DNA of 64,000 nt. Source: Proteiniclasticum sp043951855. Lineage in GTDB: Bacteria; Bacillota; Clostridia; Clostridiales; Clostridiaceae. Location: positions 1 to 64,000 of the forward strand of contig NZ_JBINJW010000013.1 in the NCBI RefSeq assembly GCF_043951855.1, given 5' to 3'. The translations under genes and the position numbers were made by a program. The notes under the pieces are model-generated. The model saw nothing but the letters and a program-made list of their open reading frames with translations, had not been told where the DNA came from and searched no databases. Positions 60,094 to 64,000 of the stretch are shown piece by piece (within the stretch, counting starts at the first letter, position 1; the number at the start of each line of letters is the position of its first letter).

Positions 60094-61197
60094 TTATTTT
60101 TCCTCCATATTTTTCATTATTTCTTCAATTTTCATTACCGACATTTCAGGATTGATGGTTGTATGTGCACTCATGGCCAAGATGGATGCAGCCATGGAAA
60201 ATCTTGTTTTCTCTTCTATGGACATCTCCTTGAGCTCCGCATGGACAAGAGCCGCCTGAAAAGCATCACCTGCACCCGTTGCGTTTTTAGGAATGATTCT
60301 TTTCGCCTTCATAAGTCCGCTGCTACGCCCATTGCTGTAGAATACACCTTCTTCGCCAAGCGTGATGAATACATTGACAACACCCTGTTCATGAAAAAAC
60401 TTCGCGGCTTTCTCAAGATCCGGTTTCCCTGAAATCTTTATACCTGATAAGGCTTCCGCTTCGATTCGATTGGGCTTAATGGTGTGAAAGTATCCAATGA
60501 TCTTTTTCGCTCTCAGTGCTTTCGTGTGGGAAACGGTGTCCAGAAAAAGCACGTTATCCTTAAACAGCTGCACTGCGTACTGAAGAACATCTTCTTCCAG
60601 GTTCGTGTCAAATACAATCACTTTGCTTTTTGAAATGATCTGCCTGTTGTCATCAATATACTTTCTGTCCAGTTTCTGGAAGATGTTCATTGATGCGATG
60701 GCCACATCCATATCGTTTTCTCTGTTCAGTACTGCCAGATAAGTCCCCGTCCCATATGCTGATACCCTGCTCACATGACTCATGTCGATGCCTGATGCTT
60801 CTGATTCGCTGATGATCTTGTCTCCATGGACATCCTCACCAACCACAGTGAACATTTTTGTATGATTTCCAAGTTTAGCCAGATTTTCCGCAATGTTTCT
60901 TCCGACGCCTCCGATGGACACATTCACTTCACCAGGATTCGAATCCGATTTTCTGAGTTCATCAAAGGGATAGCCTACGATATCCACATTGGCTCCACCG
61001 ATGACCGAAACATGATCTCTCTCATCAATCACATATCCTCTTCCTCGGATGATACCCTTCTTAACGAGATTTGTGATATGAACTGCTACAGATGATCTTG
61101 TTATGTTCAGAAGATCTGCAATCTCCTGCTGAGATACAAAAGGGTTGATCCTGATGATCTCAATAATTTCCAGTTCTCTCTGCGTTATGATAATCAC
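60094..61197 (-). CDS. psuK: Pseudouridine kinase with N-terminal winged helix
   Basis: This roughly 364-367-residue protein joins a DNA-binding domain (about residues 4-60, QQEIADLLNITRSSVAVHITNLVKKG) to a PfkB kinase. The kinase has SVIGGANVDIVG, GGVGRNIAENLAKLG and the ATP-site ATGAGDAFQAALV. It phosphorylates pseudouridine before PsuG cleaves it, and the winged helix probably represses its own promoter. The start is odd: GTG 61197 overlaps the ribosome site AGAGGTGAT, while the family start would fall at an ATA codon (61188-61186) at ideal spacing. Confidence 0.9.
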   Translation of the reverse strand: MIIITQRELEIIEIIRINPFVSQQEIADLLNITRSSVAVHITNLVKKGIIRGRGYVIDERDHVSVIGGANVDIVGYPFDELRKSDSNPGEVNVSIGGVGRNIAENLAKLGNHTKMFTVVGEDVHGDKIISESEASGIDMSHVSRVSAYGTGTYLAVLNRENDMDVAIASMNIFQKLDRKYIDDNRQIISKSKVIVFDTNLEEDVLQYAVQLFKDNVLFLDTVSHTKALRAKKIIGYFHTIKPNRIEAEALSGIKISGKPDLEKAAKFFHEQGVVNVFITLGEEGVFYSNGRSSGLMKAKRIIPKNATGAGDAFQAALVHAELKEMSIEEKTRFSMAASILAMSAHTTINPEMSVMKIEEIMKNMEEK

Positions 61198-61222
61198 CTC
61201 TTTTCATTAAACAAAAGCTTAT

Positions 61223-61234
61223 TAAGTTAACTTA
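61223..61234. promoter_or_regulatory. Palindromic operator candidate of psuK
   Basis: TAAGTTAACTTA is a perfect 12-base palindrome right at the predicted transcription start of psuKG. A second pair, ACTTATG (61230-61236) and CATAAGT (61250-61256), flanks the -10 element. The winged helix fused to PsuK is the natural ligand, but that is inference. Confidence 0.6.
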
Positions 61235-61241
61235 TGTTTAT

Positions 61242-61270
61242 ATTATAAGCATAAGTGCAGCAGAAATCAA
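61242..61270 (-). promoter_or_regulatory. psuKG promoter
   Basis: On the minus strand TTGATT (61270-61265) and a perfect TATAAT (61247-61242) are 17 bases apart. The start falls near 61235, at the edge of the TAAGTTAACTTA palindrome. Confidence 0.8.
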
Positions 61271-61295
61271 TAGCCTCCTGAAATTTTCTCCAAAA

Positions 61296-61320
61296 TAAAA
61301 AACCATGACTGCAGCCATGG
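61296..61320 (-). terminator. Terminator after the zinc-ribbon gene
   Basis: CCATG (61303-61307) and CATGG (61316-61320) pair, with further internal pairing possible, and the minus strand continues with TTTTTT. It lies just past the stop at 61327 and just before the psuK promoter. Confidence 0.7.
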
Positions 61321-61326
61321 CTTTCT

Positions 61327-62144
61327 TTATCTGTTCAGGTCAACCAGTAACTGGTTGTATTCTTCGTGGAGGTCTTCCAGATCGGATTTCGAATCCGCTG
61401 TCAGTTTACCTGAAATGGTCTCAATTATCTTTTTCTCCATATTTCTTAATGTAAGCAGTGTCTCATATTTTGAAGCGAAGGTTTCCGGGGGGTTCATCAG
61501 TTCGTCCACAAGCACATTCAGCGTATCGCTGTTGGTCTTCAGCTCATTTACCTTAGACACATCCAGCACTGTGTTGACGATCTTATCAAATACATCTCCA
61601 AGGCCAAGTCCTTTTGCAAACCTGTTGATTCGCAAAGTGGTCAGCCCTTTGATGTTCTCATCGATGATCTGACCCTGCTCTTCAAAGCTCAGGATCACCG
61701 TATTGAACTTTTCCCGATAATTCTCGAGTTTCTTCAGTTCTTCCGCCTGCGCCTGTTGCTCTCTTTTGATTTCAGCCTGAGTGATCCGGCTTTGCTGAGT
61801 GTCTACGGCAAATTTGACAACGTTGTATCCGACAAAAACAAAAAGCGCCAGAAGATCACCAGCGTCATTTTCAGAACTACAGGCCTCTTCACTTTCTGAG
61901 TTTGGACATCACGATCATAAATGATTTCATCTGATCCTTCAGGTGCACGGATCACCGATGAGAAGGGACGACTACTGTCTTCCATATATTTGCCGCTTCT
62001 TTCCTGTTTTTCCGCAGCATAAATTGCCTGGTCACCATCTTCATACTGGCCAAGACTCACTTTATTCGAATTCAGCGAAAAAGCGCACTGGTTACAGTAT
62101 CTGCTTCCTTCAACATTTAAATGTCCGCAATTAGAACATTTCAC
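61327..62144 (-). pseudogene. Zinc-ribbon, membrane and coiled-coil protein with a frameshift
   Basis: The first frame (from GTG 62144, after AGGTGATGG) gives a zinc ribbon CSNCGH...CNQC at residues 3-20, a polar linker and the start of a membrane helix (VLKMTLVI). Near 61854 the frame breaks. One base lower it continues the helix (LLALFVFVGYNVVKF), then a coiled coil (QAEIKREQQAQAEELKKL) and the C-terminal part read from 61698 to 61327. Adding one C, making ATCCTT of ATCTT, restores a 272-residue protein. It is a recent loss, a sequencing error or a slip site. The function is unknown. Confidence 0.75.
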
Positions 62145-62244
62145 AATCCATCACCTACTTACTTGTACATCCACTATACATGGTTAACATTATATGATTC
62201 TTTTCAAAGAATTAATATTTGTTTAATTTTCCTTCTTGCGGCAA

Positions 62245-62278
62245 ATAAATGAACTCGGGCATACCCGAGTTCATTTAT
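62245..62278 (-). terminator. Terminator after the ZIP transporter gene
   Basis: ATAAATGAACTCGGG (62245-62259) and CCCGAGTTCATTTAT (62264-62278) are perfect 15-bp arms with a four-base loop. On the minus strand the T-run is part of the stem end plus TTTG. It follows the 62285 stop closely. Confidence 0.8.
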
Positions 62279-62284
62279 AGCCTG

Positions 62285-63097
62285 TTACCCTAGCGCAACA
62301 TCAAGGACCATCATGATTGTAAATCCCACCATGACGCCCATGGTAGCATAATCCGAATTCTTATTTGACTGAGCTTCTGGAATCAGTTCCTCCGCAACGA
62401 CATAAATCATCGCACCCGCTGCGAAACACAATGCAAATGGCAGTATTCTTCTCATACTTAAAACCAGCAACGCACCGAGGACTCCTGCTACAGGTTCGAC
62501 AATACCTGAAGCCTGACCATAAAGGAATGCTTTTCCTCGTCCCATCCCTTCTCTACGAAGTGGAATGGAGACCGCAGCACCTTCAGGAAAATTCTGAATT
62601 CCGATACCTACAGCAAGTACGATGGCACCAGTGAGCGTTGCCGATTCAATTCCCGCTGCAACAGCGCCGAAAGCTACTCCCACAGCCAATCCTTCTGGAA
62701 TGTTGTGCATTGTTATGGCAAGCACCAGGAGCACGCTTCTCTGCCAGGAAGTCTTAGGACCTTCCTTTTCCTTTGGTGCAAGTCCTAAATGCATATGTGG
62801 GAGACTTTTGTCCACAATGAAAAGGAACAAGCCTCCCCCCATAAATCCAGCTGCAGCAACGATCCATGGTGTATATCCCATTTCTTCCGCAAGATCCAGC
62901 CCAGGACTGATCAGTGACCAGAAACTGGCCGCAATCATTACTCCTGCCGCGAACCCCAGCATCGTGTCAAATACCTTCTTATTGATGGTTTTAAAGAAAA
63001 ATACCAGTGACGCACCTAGCGCAGTCACACCCCATGTAAAAAGCGTGGCGAACAGCGCCTGTGTCGTTGGTTCAAATCGTTCAAGAAATTCGATCAT
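62285..63097 (-). CDS. ZIP family metal transporter
   Basis: This 270-residue polytopic protein with about eight membrane segments probably imports zinc or another divalent metal. The metal site motifs are HNIPEGLAVGVAFG near residue 138 and NFPEGAAVSIPLRREG near residue 168. The short loop after segment 3 holds LPHMHLGLAPKEKEG. AGGTGAGG precedes ATG. It is in tail-to-head order after yebC with 24 bases between. Confidence 0.92.
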   Translation of the reverse strand: MIEFLERFEPTTQALFATLFTWGVTALGASLVFFFKTINKKVFDTMLGFAAGVMIAASFWSLISPGLDLAEEMGYTPWIVAAAGFMGGGLFLFIVDKSLPHMHLGLAPKEKEGPKTSWQRSVLLVLAITMHNIPEGLAVGVAFGAVAAGIESATLTGAIVLAVGIGIQNFPEGAAVSIPLRREGMGRGKAFLYGQASGIVEPVAGVLGALLVLSMRRILPFALCFAAGAMIYVVAEELIPEAQSNKNSDYATMGVMVGFTIMMVLDVALG

Positions 63098-63121
63098 ACC
63101 CTCACCTACATTTTCCTATCA

Positions 63122-63862
63122 TCAGTTTTCTTCAAAATTCTCATCAAAATCAGCATTATGATAGACGTTGTCCACATCATCATCTTCCAGTAATGTATCG
63201 ACAAGCTTCTGAACGATCTCAGATGTTTCAAGATCCAGACTTGTGGTCACATTCGGAATCATCGTCACTTCACCTTCCAGAATCTCAATCCCCGCATCTT
63301 CGATTGCCGCTTTTACCGCATCAAAATTTTCGGGTTCTGTAATGATTTCAAAGACTGTATCCTGTGTGATGAAATCTTCAGCTCCGCTCTCTAAAGCCAG
63401 CATCATCAGTTCTTCTTCATCCAGTTCATCCGTCTTCTCTATGATGATCTGACCTTTTTTATTGAACATGAATGTAACAGAACCTGTCGTACCAAGATTA
63501 CCGCCATGTTTATCGAAGATATGTCTCACATTTCCAGCGGTTCTGTTTTTATTGTCTGTATATGCCTCGACAATAACAGCAACTCCATTGGGTCCATACC
63601 CTTCATAGACCATTTCTTCGTAATCTGCACTACCCGTATCTCCAGCAGCTTTTTTTATCACTCTGGCGATATTGTCGTTCGGCATATTGGCTGCTTTCGC
63701 CTTTGCGATGATGTCTCTCAGCTTCGCATTGTTATCAGGATTTGTTCCTTCCTTAGCTGCCATCATCAGTTCTTTTCCGATTTTAGTGAAAATCTTTCCT
63801 CTTTTGGCATCCATTTTATTCTTTTTCGCTTGAATATTATGCCATTTTGAATGTCCTGACAT
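63122..63862 (-). CDS. yebC: YebC/PmpR family regulator
   Basis: This 246-residue protein opens MSGHSKWHNIQAKKNKMDAKRGKIFTKIGKEL and has ANMPNDNIARVIKKA and YEGYGPNGVAVIVEAYTDNKNRT. The family was described as a DNA-binding regulator; recent work links it to translation of proline-rich stretches. ATG 63862 follows GGAGGG by seven bases. It is upstream of the ZIP gene and probably cotranscribed. Confidence 0.94.
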   Translation of the reverse strand: MSGHSKWHNIQAKKNKMDAKRGKIFTKIGKELMMAAKEGTNPDNNAKLRDIIAKAKAANMPNDNIARVIKKAAGDTGSADYEEMVYEGYGPNGVAVIVEAYTDNKNRTAGNVRHIFDKHGGNLGTTGSVTFMFNKKGQIIIEKTDELDEEELMMLALESGAEDFITQDTVFEIITEPENFDAVKAAIEDAGIEILEGEVTMIPNVTTSLDLETSEIVQKLVDTLLEDDDVDNVYHNADFDENFEEN

Positions 63863-63910
63863 GTTTGATCCCTCCAATTCTTCCAAGAAATAATTATATC
63901 ACTTCATTTC

Positions 63911-64000
63911 CTACTCTTCAAACTCCTTCAGCAGCTTCTTTCCTCTTTTATAGAAAAGTTCTTCTTCCAGAATTTCGATCTCCACCTTCCCTGCTGTCAG
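63911..64000 (-). CDS. 3' end of an unidentified gene
   Basis: An open frame enters from the window edge and ends at TAG 63913-63911, giving the last 29 residues (LTAGKVEIEILEEELFYKRG and then KKLLKEFEE). It is charged and probably helical. I cannot name the family. It is upstream of yebC on the same strand. Confidence 0.5.
   Translation of the reverse strand: MTAGKVEIEILEEELFYKRGKKLLKEFEE

Noticed and set aside
1..64000. CRISPR arrays, tRNA and rRNA genes, prophage and defence systems
   Set aside because: No regularly spaced repeats, tRNA-like folds, rRNA sequence, phage genes or recognisable defence operon were seen; the CPBP (Abi) domain alone is not evidence of phage defence.

Overview
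This window looks like the chromosome of a low-to-medium GC, Gram-positive Clostridia member (Firmicutes). The support is strongly AG-rich Shine-Dalgarno sites (GGAGG) before most genes, TTG and GTG starts, a T-box leader, a Firmicutes division cluster (mraZ to divIVA with sbp, DUF881, SepF and YlmH), and the Firmicutes block secDF-recJ position-apt-rel-dtd-hisS-aspS. The species cannot be fixed from the sequence. Histidase, a formiminotransferase-cyclodeaminase-type protein, asparaginase and a branched-chain amino acid importer fit an amino-acid user, but that is inference. No rRNA, tRNA or CRISPR was seen. Apart from the liv operon, every gene I accept is on the minus strand.

Layout. 1-1.0 kb: a CHAD-domain gene. 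1.2-6.1 kb (+): livKHMGF behind a promoter and a T-box with an apparent AUC (Ile) specifier, ended by a strong terminator. 6.2-7.7 kb: an ECF sigma operon with two membrane proteins, one carrying paired zinc ribbons. 7.7-17.8 kb: coaBC, rpoZ, gmk, remA and yicC, then asparaginase, an RlmL-type methyltransferase, exonuclease III, pyrR, rluD, lspA, aroF and aroB. 17.9-30.5 kb: the division and wall cluster read backwards from divIVA to mraZ. murC, murD, murE, murG, ftsA and ftsZ are absent from it, and mraZ has a clear promoter with three MraZ boxes. 30.7-38 kb: a pair of M16 peptidase-like proteins, oligoendopeptidase F, DUF503, an unusual fusion of a CPBP membrane protease with a formamidase-type cyclase, and ychF.

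38.1-41.6 kb: two tandem dps genes with a PerR/Fur-like box over the start site and a structured RNA-like intergenic region, then fchA and hutH. 41.7-57.5 kb: aspS, hisS, hemZ, a metallo-beta-lactamase hydrolase, dtd, rel, apt, a degenerate RecJ-like protein that has lost its DHH metal ligands, secDF, yajC, tgt, queA, ruvB and ruvA. 57.5-58.7 kb: a decayed IS200/IS605-type TnpB element lying directly upstream of ruvA. 58.8-64 kb: a small membrane protein, psuG and psuK under a probable self-regulated promoter, a frameshifted zinc-ribbon/membrane/coiled-coil gene, a ZIP metal transporter, yebC and the 3' end of one more gene.

The most unusual items are the inactive RecJ-like protein at the recJ position, the CPBP-cyclase fusion, the possible non-AUG start of psuK, the hairpin between the Shine-Dalgarno and start of pyrR, the three-way-junction-like sequence between the dps paralogs, and the ECF operon whose candidate anti-sigma protein resembles no family I recognise. 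I do not see a complete novel multi-gene system.
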